DNA of 64,000 nt from Phaseolus vulgaris (Eukaryota > Streptophyta > Magnoliopsida > Fabales > Fabaceae). The notes beneath the pieces were generated by a model. The model was given only the letters and a program-made list of their open reading frames with translations. It was not told the origin of the DNA and did no database searches. Shown piece after piece: positions 24,246-35,265 of the stretch (position 1 is its first letter; every line of letters begins with the position of its first letter). Where the stretch lies: positions 43,970,291 through 44,034,290 of the forward strand of contig NC_023756.2 of assembly GCF_000499845.2 (NCBI RefSeq). Reading direction: 5' to 3'. The translations under genes and the position numbers were made by a program.

Positions 24246-25256
24246 AAAATTTCAGAATATTTGACTCGCTTAGTGATCAGTGTTTTGCTGAAGTAACTAC
24301 AAACAGTATTTCCATGTTGCTTAGTTTTGGAGAAGCTATTGCCAAAAGCAAGAGATCACCTGAAAATTTATTTGTGCTTTTGGACATGTATGAAATATTG
24401 CTAGAAATCCATTCGGAGGTATTTTCTTTTAAAATCCAAATTCTTGAATCTTGCTGCAACATTGAGTCCACTGTGAAGGTTTCATAAAACTTATAAGGTT
24501 AAGTATAATTTATTTTATATTCAATAGCCAATTTTGAGAGGTGGCACATCTGTAGAATAGTGTGTTCCCATGTTTGACACTTTGGATATGACACTTTATG
24601 TCTGTTTTTATGTGGTTAGGAGGCACAATTCAATTGTAACATATTCTCAACTTTTTCTACGGACAATTTGCAGATTGAAATACTCTTTAAAGGCAGAGAG
24701 TTGGTTCATGAGTCCGAAAACTCTTTTGCCTGGAAATTAATATTGGTTAGTGCAAAATAGAAATTGGAAGTAAAAAAGTTGTGTTTTTGTAATTGGTACA
24801 GGTTTGGGGAAACATTTAGCTTGCATGTGCTAGAAAGATGATTCCTTGAATATCACTAATAATTTTTATGGATGATCTCCTGCAAGAATAAACAGGGAGA
24901 TGCTGAATTGGCATAAAATTTCCCAATTCTGATAAGATCAATCGTGACTGTGAAGGGTACTGTGCTGCAGCATGCATGTACTTTCACTAACTTGTGTTCA
25001 ACAATGTCTGGTCTTTTACCAAATTATCCATTAGATTTTTGTGTTGTACTAGTTTGAGTTTTGTTTTCCAAACCCATGCTTTAATTTTAAGTTAACTGAA
25101 ACTACATATATCAGCGACTCAATTTCTCACACTTTATGTGAGGATAATGCTTCAAGAGCAGTTGTGTTCTCAGGTTTAAGACATTCAATATTATGTTTGA
25201 GGAACTTCATCAGAAACAATCTCAGTGGACAGTACCGGACTCAGAGTTGCAATATC
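24246..25256 (+). pseudogene. EXO70 exocyst subunit, partial multi-exon fragment
   Basis: Three exon-like pieces can be read. The piece at 24246-24418 gives RIFDSLSDQCFAEVTTNS and AIAKSKRSPENLFVLLDMY and ends at a GAG/GTATTT donor. The piece starting at 24674 after TTTGCAG gives IEILFKGRE. The piece at 25174-25256 after TTCTCAG gives FKTFNIMFEELHQKQSQ and WTVPDSELQ. These match the C-terminal half of plant EXO70 proteins of the A type, which tether secretory vesicles at the plasma membrane. Exons expected between pieces two and three and on both sides are missing, so this is a relic of an intron-containing gene, not a working one. It converges on gene C, whose stop lies 0.9 kb away. Immune link: Arabidopsis EXO70B1 is monitored by the TIR-NBS protein TN2; any such link here is only suggestive. 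Confidence 0.75.
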
Positions 25257-25289
25257 ATGGTACACTATCATGATAGACTCATTATATTA

Positions 25290-26140
25290 GAAGTGAGACA
25301 CTCTTAATTTTGTGATTCTCAACAATTCCATCAAATAGTTAAGAATATGTTAAGAGAGTATTATTAACATTTTTGTAAATATTTATTATGATTGCTTGAT
25401 TTACTAAATTAAACTAATTGCAACCCCTCCCTTCCTTCCTTCAGAGATTAATTTGGTATTTTTTAGTCAAATTTGTGGTCTTTAGATGGTACTCCATCAA
25501 TTAGTTGACACATCAGTTCTTGAATTGGTCAATAGTGATGTTATCGAACCAATACGTGATAATAATGACGTGAATGAATCAAGCGAAAATGATTAAGAAC
25601 ATGATGATTGAGACTTTGACAATACTTATGATTAGTGTATAATATTTTTCCATATTATTTGACAACTAATATGAGAATATACCCAACTTAATTGATTGTA
25701 TAACTTTTTTGCAAAATAAATACTTAAGACTAGAGGTAGGGATAATTTTATCATCAAACATAATCATGCTATTGTGAGTTTTGACAACAACACATAATTG
25801 TCTTGCGATAAAAAGTTGGCTACATCCCTTATTCTAGTCCATCACCACAACCTCACTTTTCTTATTCCTAAAACATATAAGATAACACATTCACATTTGT
25901 TATCATTAGAGTATGGTTCTAGACAAATATAAACCCTCCAAATCAAATGTGTATAAAAAATTAAATATAATTTTGTTATTATTAGCATAAATAATTTAGA
26001 AACTAGAAAAACAACTATAAAAATATAAAAACTTGAAAAGGCCTAAAATCATGAAGATACATACATTATTAAATCTCAATATGGACACAAGTTGGGTTTA
26101 TAAGAATCAAAACATATCATTATTAAAATATGAAAATATC
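25290..26140 (-). other. 3' flank of gene C (conserved TNL downstream block)
   Basis: The reverse complement of 25290-25930 aligns with 47490-47594 plus 48523-48960 downstream of pseudogene D. The region around 25825 (GACTAGAATAAGGGATG on the minus strand) is the empty site of the CACTA element at 47595-48522. A plus-strand frame beginning ATGGTACTCCATCAATTAG at about 25486 codes LVDTSVLELVNSDVIEPIRD and then meets stops; its identity is unknown. Confidence 0.6.
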
Positions 26141-29100
26141 TCACTCATACCCTAGGTGAGTTGGTTCCCAAACTAGTAAAACAATAAAAAATAAAAGTAA
26201 GAAAACAAAAAGAAAAAAACCTAGGAAAAATTTGCATGTGGTGAACAAACCTATGCTTTGTAACAAGGAGTGGTTTTGTGATTGAGAACCATTTAGATCT
26301 TTGTCTATTTTCTTGTTGCTATAATAATCATCAAACCAAATGTCCTCCATGATGTTGTTTTCTTCTTTGAATACATGGATTCCTGTTGCTTTAACAATTG
26401 AGGCCTTTATCACACCTTCATATGTAACCTCCATATGCTTCCATTCGTTTCCTAAAGGTAGTTCAAACAAATTACCATAGACAGGTACAATTTGTAGATC
26501 AAAGAGGTATGTTTGATCCAATTCAAACATCCTCTCTATTTTGTGGAAACAAAAGAATTTTGATTCTTGAACTTTGCCATCAATGAACACCATAGGTCTA
26601 ATGAAATCAAACTCATCTGTATCACCCACAGGTGCAATAAGAAGAGAAAGAACTTTGGAAGGAAACTTATTACGAAACCAGAAAGAACTTGAAGGTCCAC
26701 TACTTTGGTGATCAAACCACTCTGGAATACTTGTTCCTGAAAACCAGAATTCAGTTTTTCGAGCCTCGTGCAGTCGCTGTTAATCATACATAATTCATAA
26801 AGAACTCATTAGCTAACAAACATCAAGAGCACTACCTATTATCAATCAGAAAAGTATTTAAAAAGCAAGACAAAACCTTATTCAGCAACATGCTTGAGCT
26901 CGAGGAACTCAAGGATATACAGTTTATTGCCTTAAAATACTTTAATTTTGGTGGAACCCCTCTAATTTCTTGAAGATGCTTGCAATGACTCACATCAAGA
27001 GTGTGGAGGTTGTGAAATTCTTTGATGCATTCAGGAAGGAATTTGAAATTATTTTCCCTTAGAAATAAACTACGCACTTGTGCCAACTGCATGAAACCTG
27101 CCGAGAAGAATTGATCATCAAGGTTGCAAGACGAGGCAAAAAACCAATCTACCTTTGAAGAAACCATTGAGCCTATATTATCTTCACCCTCATCTGATTT
27201 TAACCATTGCCACTCCTTGCAATTAGTAACACAAATATCCAACAACTCAGGCATCATGACAATGCTACTTGGTAAGTGAACAATTTCACATGACAAGATC
27301 AAGTCTCTGAGTCGAATAAGATTTTGAAACGAAACTGGCAATTCTTTTATGGGAAGCTCTTCCAATTGAAGTACCCTTATGTTTCCCATCTTTCCTAGTA
27401 TTTCTGGAAATTTCTCTAGATTCGAACAATATGAAAGTTTTAAACTTTCAAGAGTGGGCAAGTTGAGAGGCGGAAAACTCATAAGCTTGATGCAACCTTC
27501 TGCATTCAATATTTTCAGTTTAGTCATAAAACCAATCGAGTCGTGAACTGCAATTAAACTCCCACACTTTTTAAATGAAACTTCCTCCAAATTTGGGAGA
27601 TCAGACATATCAGGTATCTGTGTTAAATATTTGCACTGGTCAAAATTCAAGACAGTTAGATTCTCGAACTTCTGCAAAGAAAATAAGAAAGAGTGAGAGA
27701 GAGAAAAAAAATTAAGAATCAAATGAATATATCAATTTACAATATGAGGAAAACACTCTTTAAACTTGCCTTCAACGAGCCATGGAACCCAAATGACACA
27801 AGGCTGCTGTCAGTTAACTTGCAAATGACAAGGTTATTTGGAAGAAAATTTGATGGTAAACAATTTGAAGGGTATCCATGCCATTCCAGTACACTCAAAC
27901 TTTCCGGAAAATAATTGGGACCTTTGGAAAACTTACCATTTCTAATGATAAGTATTTTAAGGTTTTTCATCCTTTTAAAGGCGTTTGCATTCCATTCTAG
28001 TGTTTCTTCTTTCTCCCTTATAGACAAATCTAGACATATGATTTTAATTCTGCTAGTTCCCTATTGATGCAAAAGTCAAATTCACGAATCAACGAAATTC
28101 ACATGTTGATAGATGTTTAAAAATTTAGTTAGACAAAATAACTTTGCAAATTGTCAAGAAAAAAGATGACAATTTGATGTTAAAAGATGACAAAAAAATA
28201 TTGAATCAAAGATATAAAAGCAAATCACTTACCGTGTTGTGTTTTAAAACATGAATGATATCTTTAGGTAACCATAATCTCCTGTGTTTCCCTGGCTCTT
28301 TGGGTGACTTTTGCTGGTCAATTTGCCTACCCATGTCCTCAATCAAGTCGTGCATTTCAACTACACTACGCCAAACCTTAACCTTTATGAGAGATTTTTC
28401 TACCAACACACCAATATGATGTTTCATGTTGTTATCATAAAGAACACCAAGTATATGTTCAACTTCTGTCAGATTACTTCCTTTGAAGCAACAAGCAATG
28501 TCAAGAAAAACACTTTTTTCTTCTTCTCCCAAAGCATCAAAGCTTACTTTAAGTATCTCTAGAATTTCACCATTAGGAATTCTTTTATAATGTTCAATAG
28601 CAGACTCCCATTCCTCCACACTTTTTCCAACTAAGTTGGAACCTATTACTTCTAAAGCCAATGGGAGACCAGAAGCATAAGTCACTACACGTTTCAAGAC
28701 GTCCTCGTAACTTGGATCAAAATTTGCTCTTTTGAAAGCATTCCATATAAGCAATTGAAGAGAATCATACTTGTTCAATTCCTCCACCTCATAAGTTCTT
28801 TCAACCTTATGAGATTTTAGCAGTTGTTCGTCCCGAGTGGTAACGATAACTCTGCTGCCGGGACCAAACCAATCGGATCTTCCAGCAAATGCTTGTAACT
28901 GCTTTCGGTTGTCAACATCATCTAGAATCAAGAGAACTTTCTTCCTACGGAGCCTTTGTTGTATCATTGAAATTCCTCGTTGCACACTTGCTAAGTTGAT
29001 GTTCTTCTCTCCAAGTATTTCGGAAAGAATGAGGGCCTGGAGGTGTTTTAACCCATGTTTATTTGATTCAACTCTAACATTTTGAAGAAAACATGAACCA

Positions 29101-30182
29101 TCAAAATCATCAACAATCAAATTATACGCTTCTAGAGCAAGTGTTGTTTTTCCTATCCCTCCCATTCCATGGATCCCTATAATGTGGACAACATCATTAG
29201 ATCCAACATCCAAAAGTTTCTTCACTTTCAGCACTTGTGACAGTAGGCCAACTGGGTGATCCGCAACATGTAAAGGAGCACGATTAATCTCCCTAGAAAC
29301 CCGTTCAACAATTCTCCCAATAAAGTTGTATTGGTATTCATCTCTGTTTCAAAACAAAACATACGTTGGAGATTCTACACACGGACTAAAGATTCATATT
29401 ATATAAGTGGATGCAAATCTCAAGCCGGTTTTTATGAGGTTGATTAGATTTAAAGTTCACTTCTTAATATGGTATCAGAGCCATATAAAGTCTATCTTAA
29501 CAAGAGTTTGTTGGATTTATCAGTTCACACTAAAAAAAAGTTAAGCTTTATGAAGTTAAACTAGAAGCATTGCATCCATGTTCTCTTCATACTTAGACTA
29601 ATTGTCAAATGGTTAAGTGTTTCTTTTTTTATTTAAATAACGTTAAATCATTAGAGAACTAAAACATGATCCACTAAAAGTTAAAAAGTAAAAAGATTGG
29701 TAAGGTGGGTACCCATCTTTAAAATGATAGCCAGATAAGTCAGCAACTTGACGCAGAGCCACCTTCCATTTCTGCAGCTTCTCCTTCTTATCTTTGAACC
29801 TCTTTTGATGCTCAGCCAATGCTTCTCCATAGCTACCTTTCTGATGTCTTACATGAGAAGGATCCACCTTATAAAACACGGGTATAACAAACAACCCTTT
29901 AGTCTTGCAGTGAAGGATGGTAGCGAGTTCATCCAAGCAAAAGGAGGAAGAAGCATAGTTGGGAGAGAGCACAACTATGGCAATCCTAGACTCTTCAATT
30001 GCCTTCACAAGTGTTGCTGTTATTTCTTCTCCGCTTTCAAGTTTGTCATCATCAAAGAAACTGTGAATTCCCTTGTCATCAAGAGCTTTGAAGAGATTGG
30101 CAGTGAAAGCATAACGCGTGTCTTCCCCTCTAAAGCTCAAGAACACATCATAGGTGAATCCATGGGAAGTTGTAGTTGCCAT
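26141..30182 (-). CDS. TNL immune receptor gene C, apparently intact
   Basis: Five open exons: TIR 29713-30182, NB-ARC 28233-29343, LRR exon 27770-28060, main LRR exon 26877-27671, C-JID exon 26141-26776. Joined, they give 1100 residues, usual for a legume TNL. It is a cytosolic pathogen sensor: TIR for NAD+ cleavage, NB-ARC as ADP/ATP switch, LRR for recognition. Visible motifs are YDVFLSFRGEDTR and SSFCLDELATI (catalytic Glu) in TIR. NB-ARC has GMGGIGKTT, KKVLLILDDVD, GSRVIVTTRD, GLPLALEVIG, FLDIACCFKG and MHDLIEDMG. LRRs follow from KFENLTVLNFD, then C-JID from GTSIPEWFDH. Intron 3 uses a GC donor (AAG/GCAAGT). The last roughly 35 residues are strongly hydrophobic, and an intron starting at GTTTGT in that exon is an alternative. 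Intron 1 carries a TRIM retrotransposon piece. TATA-like and W-box elements lie upstream. It is the only complete TNL in the window. Confidence 0.9.
29364..29540 (+). mobile_element. TRIM-like LTR with tRNA-Met primer site, in intron 1 of gene C
   Basis: The sequence begins GTTGGAGATTCTACACAC and carries the same internal motifs as the solo LTR at 13332 (ATATAAGTGGATGCA, TTTTATGAGGTTGA). It is followed by TGGTATCAGAGC (29470-29481), the complement of the tRNA-iMet 3' end. Gene A intron 1 lacks it. The right boundary is uncertain. Confidence 0.7.
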
Positions 30183-30249
30183 TAGAACAAAGTCTATAGA
30201 GTGATAATGGTTATGCAGATGGAATCAAACTTGGAATAAATATGAAAAT

Positions 30250-30340
30250 GCCAAACTATAAATAGTGTGTGGTCCTGTTGTGCAATAAGCGCGTGAAACT
30301 TTTGAAAAAACACTGTTAATTTACTTCACTTTTGGTCAAC
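30250..30340 (-). promoter_or_regulatory. Putative core promoter of gene C
   Basis: A TATA-like CTATTTATAG lies at 30265-30256 and a W-box TTGACC at 30339-30334, at the spacing seen in gene A. The conserved AATAAGCGCGTGAAAC lies between them. Confidence 0.45.
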
Positions 30341-30839
30341 ACAACAATTATCAATTCATGTTTTAAAGATTATACATTTATTTTATATGTAAAAAATCTT
30401 TTTTGCAACAATATTTTCTGAAATGTAAAACATTTATTTTTACATAAGTGATTTTATTTAGATTAATTGTGAGTTTTTTTTGTCACATTCATTATTTACT
30501 ATTATTTTTTAGTTTTTGCTCAATCCTGATTTTTATTTTCTTTTTACTTAGGTACTCTAAAAAGTATTACACATTTATAATGAATTTTCTACCAATTTAA
30601 AACTTAATCTACCAAATAATATTTTTAAAATAAAAATAGTTTATCTTTATTTCAAATGTCATGCTATATTCTTGTTTGTTTTTCTGCATATCAAAATCTT
30701 GATATCCACAGTGTCCGTAAGTTCAATTTAGAACCTAAAATTTATATTTCTAAATTAATTTTGTTAATATGTTTCTAAAATGTCATATTGTATCTTTATA
30801 TCTCTCTTCTTTCTTTCTTTCCTTTTTATCAATAATAAG

Positions 30840-31248
30840 TGTTCCTACAAGATCTGAACCCTGCATAACACTTTCTCTTGTGGTGATCTTTTCGTCTTTT
30901 CGGCCTTTCGGTTAGTCTTCTTTCAGCTGAATCTCCTTTGGTCTGAACACGATGGGGGAATACCTGCGAAGACACTCCGACGATCAAGTCAGACCAAGAG
31001 CTAAGTACCAGAAGAGTAGGAAATGAATAATTACCTTGGGTGTTGTGTCTCTTCTGCTATTTATACTGCTCTAGGTGGGCTATGGATGCCGTGGACCTAC
31101 TTTAAAGTCCAAACGAAGGCTCAATTGTGTCTTAACCGTGCTTATCACTTAAGTTGACTTGTTTATACCTAATTACGTGTTTAGCTTTGCATCTTGTCGT
31201 CTAGTCTGCTTTGTTGTCTGGTCAGCCTTTCGACTATCCGGTAGTACA
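30840..31248 (-). mobile_element. Solo LTR-like element, 409 bp
   Basis: On the minus strand it starts TGTACTACCGG and ends GTAGGAACA. It holds a TATAAATA box near 31060 and the segment GTCGGAGTGTCTTCGCAGGT, a pattern I associate with the 3' part of legume Ty3/gypsy LTRs. The matching flanks of A and B lack it. A clean 5-bp target duplication was not found (ATAAG left, TAGTA right), so the boundaries may be off by a few bases. Confidence 0.65.
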
Positions 31249-31459
31249 TAGTAATATAAACAATAAAAAATAATAATATTATAATAAATAATAATACTAG
31301 GTATTTCAACTCTAATAAAACAAACCTAATAAATTCCAATAGAAAAAGCCTAAGAGTGTGGATGAGCATGATAGAGTTTCCTATGAAGCTTCCTTTACGT
31401 TTATTTCTTTCCATGTCGGTACGTAACACGCATTTCACTATTGTATCCATTGCCAATTA

Positions 31460-32100
31460 ATTGGACAGCAAATATTTTTAGTAATATTATTTTAATAAAA
31501 GTAACATTATAAAATTATCATTAATTTTTTAATAATAATTCCTTTTAAAAAAACAACATTGTAATTTTTTTTATTAAAAGTCTTGTATAACCTTTTTTAA
31601 TAAAGAAGTAACATTTTAAAAATATTACTAAAGTAATATTTTATAATAAAAAAGGTAATATTATATAAATGTTACTAGAAAATTTTAATAATATTTTTTA
31701 ATAAAAATATGAATTTTTAAAAATATTATTAAATCTTTTTAGTAATATTTAATATATATATACAACATTATAAAAATATTATTAAAGTTATAGTAAATTT
31801 TTAATAAAAAGATGACATTTTAAATTTGTTATTAAAAAAATTTAGTCATATTTTTTAATAAAGGTAACATTATAGAAATAACACCAATATACATATTTTT
31901 TAACATTTAAATAAATATTATTAAATTGTTTAATAGAAAAAAATGTAAAGATATACGTATATTCACATTAAAACTAGTAATAAAACTTTGTCGACATAAA
32001 ACTAGTATTACTTTGAATAGATTTTTGAATTTTGAATGTTTGAAAGTGAATCTTAACATGTATTCTATGAATAATCACTCAATCACACTTCCTAAACTCA
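31460..32100. repeat. AT-rich upstream block, copy at gene C
   Basis: This is the longest version of the block found at 13690-14170 and 20270-20760, with additional ATTATTAAA units between 31500 and 31760. Confidence 0.6.
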
Positions 32101-32149
32101 ATTTGTGAACATCCTAACGGGAGTAATTAAAAATTCTTTTCACCCTATC

Positions 32150-32540
32150 CACTACAAGAAAATCATGAAATAGAAACCAATTTGTAGAAACCAAAATAAT
32201 TAGTTGCAATAGTAACTAAATTAGAGACATTTTAAAAACTAAAAAGAAATTTGGTTTCTAAATTAGTTTATATTATTTTCTATTATTGTTAAATAGTTTC
32301 TAAATTGGTATCTAATTAGCAACCAAGGTTTTTGCTACCAAATTTAGAAACTAAATAATTGGTAGTTAAAACCTTAGTTGCTAATTAGATACCAATTTAG
32401 AAACTATTTAACAATAATATAAACTAATTTAGAAACCAATTTTTTTTTAGTTTCTAAAATGGTCTCTATTTTAGTTTGTATTGTAACTAATTATTTTGGT
32501 ATCTAAAAATTGGTTTCTATTTCATGATTTTCTTGTAGTG
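32150..32540. mobile_element. Complete CACTA-type MITE, 391 bp
   Basis: The termini are perfect inverted repeats starting CACTACAAGAAAATCATGAA and flanked by the 3-bp target duplication ATC (32147-32149, 32541-32543). The paralogous flank of gene B (about 20795) reads CATATCACAAAATTC without insertion. The inner part is also inverted-repeat rich, so the whole element can form a hairpin. It has no coding capacity. Confidence 0.92.
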
Positions 32541-32725
32541 ATCACAAAATTCAGAACATAACAATGATACTAATAAATAACAATCATACCAATCATTATA
32601 CTTTATATTTATGTTAACGACCATAAATAATCTTTTTGCATGAATAATTGGTTAGTATAAACAAGGAGGTTTATAGTTAGTTTCCAGCAACACTATGTGA
32701 ACTAAAAATATGTGTTTGTGTCTAC

Positions 32726-33958
32726 GAGCTTGAGCTTTTAAAAACCAAGTTTGAAACATCAAATGATTTTATGAGGAAAACCTTAAGCTCAAACAGAAAT
32801 TAAAAACAGCATGAAGAGAAAAGAATCTAAAACAAAGACTTGACACCTAAAGCACATAATTTGAGAAATTAAAAAAGAAAGTTATATGAAAATTGAAAGT
32901 ATTGGAAAGAAAGTTATTTGAAAATTGAAAGTCTTGGAAAACCATGATTGGATATGAGGAACAAAATGATTCATGATAGCAAATGTATATTTATCATCCT
33001 TTTATTGATATGAATTCTCCAGTCACATAAACATATCAAACAAGATTTTACAATTAATGTAATGTTAGAGATTAACTTAAACTGTATTCATAAGGAGTAT
33101 TAACATTTAATCTCATTTTCAAATTCAATTTCAGAAATAGGTTTAGAGATTTTTTTAATGAGGTTTTAATTATTCTAAAGTGTATGATTAAAATCTATGA
33201 AAAGCAATGATTAATTAGATTGAATGTTCACTTGCAAATTAAGGTTCTCAACTGCAAGTCACCCAAATGTAATTCACTTATGCTTATACTTTAAAAAAAA
33301 AAATACTAATCCTATACTAAAATATTTTATTCCTATTTACATTTTTATGAGGCTAAAAAAATGAAAATGGGGTCTAATAATTTTTTTTTTAGATCTCAGA
33401 AAATAATTAAATTTTAAAAAATCAGAAACTAATTACGAAATTAAAAAATCATAAACAGAAATAAAGTTGAGTATAACACATAACAATGAAATAAGAACAA
33501 AATTTCAGATTAAGAAAATACATAAGAAGACTGAAAATGGAATTAATTTATTTCCTAAAAGAGTAAAACCAAAAAACTGAATATGAAAAAAGAAGAAGAA
33601 GAATAGTGGTTTTGAAAAACCAGAAATAGAAAAGGGAACAAAAAGAAGAAAAAGAAAAAAAATGAAGAATAAAGAAAATAGTGAGAGGGAGGCTTGCAAT
33701 GAGAAAAGATATATGATATTGTAATGGTTCACAAATGCATAAGAATGCAAAAGGAATTAATTTATTTCATAAAATAATAAAACCAAAAGAAAAAAAAACA
33801 GGAAATAAATGAAGAAAAGGAATCCAAAAGAAAAAGTAAATAAATGAAGAAATAGAAAATATTAAGAAGGAGCTTACAATGAGAAGAGCGCAAATAGTGT
33901 AATGGATGCGTCAGATTAAGTTTAACCCTGAAACTGTGAGAGTAAGTCTTCAAACACA
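32726..33958. repeat. Duplicated non-coding block (copy 1 of 2)
   Basis: Aligns with 44050-45300 in the same orientation (GAAACATCAAATGATTTTAT; TTTATCATCCTTTTATTGAT). It is AT-rich with A-rich purine tracts and has no plausible gene. The 60-80 codon ORFs on the minus strand are read from poly-purine runs. Confidence 0.7.
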
Positions 33959-34242
33959 AAAGTTTTTAATATGATTCTAGATAAATATAAACCCTCCAAA
34001 TCTTAACATATTTAAGATGTGTATTAAAAATTTAATATAATTATAATTTTGTTATTATTAGCATAAATAATTTAGAAACTAGAAAAGCAACCTATAAAAA
34101 TATAAAAACTTGAAAAGGCCTAAAATCATGAAGATATATACATTATTAAAACTCAATCTGGACACAAGTTGGGTTTATGAGAATCAAAACAAATCATTGT
34201 TAATATATGAAAATATCTCACTCATACCCTAGGTAAGTTGGT
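33959..34242 (-). pseudogene. 3' end remnant of a lost TNL gene
   Basis: The sequence matches the 3' flank and last codons of A, B and C (8747-8985, 15460-15715, 25920-26165), up to the conserved CATACCCTAGGT-AGTTGGTGCT. It then breaks off at 34242, where CACTACATCATTTTTCAC begins. The rest of that receptor gene is absent. Confidence 0.75.
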
Positions 34243-34620
34243 GCTCACTACATCATTTTTCACTTTATACAACGCTGACATGTCAACAGGTAAACAAATG
34301 TTGTCTAAAGAAGGTATATGCAACGATTTTTTATTGTTTGCTACTTAGTAAGGTTTATTTATGTTTGGCTCAAAATATTTAGAAAAAAATGTTGCCTAAT
34401 TATTTTAAGCAACATTTTATAAAATGCGAACATAGATATTATATTGCGAGTAGGTAACATTATTAAAAGTGTTAGTATTTTATATAATATTTAAGACAAC
34501 ATTTTTAAAATATTTTATATAACATTTTAAAGAACGATTTTTAAAATGTGGATGTTTTAAATAACATTTTAGACAATATTTGTTAAGTAGTTCTCTTAAG
34601 ATTTAAGGAATATTTATATG
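34243..34620 (+). mobile_element. Possible CACTA-type end replacing a TNL body
   Basis: The sequence starts CACTACATCATTTTTCAC exactly where TNL similarity ends. It continues with subterminal repeats of the AACATTTTA/ACAACATTTT type. No matching opposite end was identified. Confidence 0.35.
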
Positions 34621-34784
34621 AATTAAAGCTCTTTAATTGAGTTGTTGTTTGATGAAAGAGAAGACTGGTTTCATTTTGGACTGTTTCTTCCTGCATCTCC
34701 ATATCTTCTTTTGGTACCTCCATACACAACATGAAAATACATTTTTATCCTACTTGTGCCACCCCTATAGAATAACTTCCGGTA

Positions 34785-34965
34785 ATCTGGAAACGCATTT
34801 GAAAAAAGACTTCCAGATTACATAATCCGGAAGTTAAAAAAGACTTCCGGATTATGTAATCCGTAAAGTAATCATGCATGTTAAAAAAGACTTTCGGATT
34901 ATATAATCCGAAAGCTAATTAAAATTTGAAAAATGACTTCCGAATTATATAATCCAGAATATTAC
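34785..34965. repeat. Array of palindromic CTTCCGGATTA repeats
   Basis: There are three to four copies of an inverted pair built on CTTCCGGATTAT-x-TAATCCGGAAG, for example 34810-34835 and 34839-34867, with degenerate copies at 34891-34914 and 34940-34966. Each unit can form a small hairpin. Such arrays are typical of transposon subterminal regions; the host element was not identified. Confidence 0.75.
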
Positions 34966-35140
34966 AGAGGAGAGTGAGAGAAGAAGGTATGGAGGTGAGA
35001 GAAGAAGCAGCCTTCATTTTGTATAACATGGCCCATGAGCTACAATAAAAGGCCATGAGAGTCGACCAAAGTCCAGAACATAAGTGAAGTGAGAAAAGAG
35101 GAAAGTATAAGCATAATAAAGAATAGAGCAGAGAGTAGAA

Positions 35141-35265
35141 ATGAAGTTGGGTTTAGGGTTCAAATCGGTGGAGAACGCGCACCACGATTCTGTGTGGCCG
35201 GTCACATGGGTCCCTCATCAGCTTCGTTCGTGTCTTCAATGTTGATTCCAACACATGGGTACAAC
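35141..35265 (+). pseudogene. WD40-repeat protein fragment (VIP3/WDR61/SKI8-like)
   Basis: From ATG at 35141 the frame reads MKLGLGFKSVENAHHDSV, then WPVTWVP, then leaves the family. About 30 bp further, in another frame, SFVRVFNVDSNT follows. The first part resembles the N-terminus and the second a later segment of the plant VIP3 WD40 protein (Paf1 complex and SKI complex subunit), joined by a large internal deletion. It is a captured, rearranged gene fragment. Confidence 0.65.

Noticed and set aside
24246..26141. EXO70 as an integrated decoy domain of gene C
   Set aside because: It is on the opposite strand and outside the receptor's exons; no splice route joins them.
33505..33959. Two minus ORFs rich in Phe, Leu and Ser resembling membrane proteins (also 44841-45077)
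   Set aside because: Translations of poly-purine tracts; length and frame differ between the two duplicated blocks.
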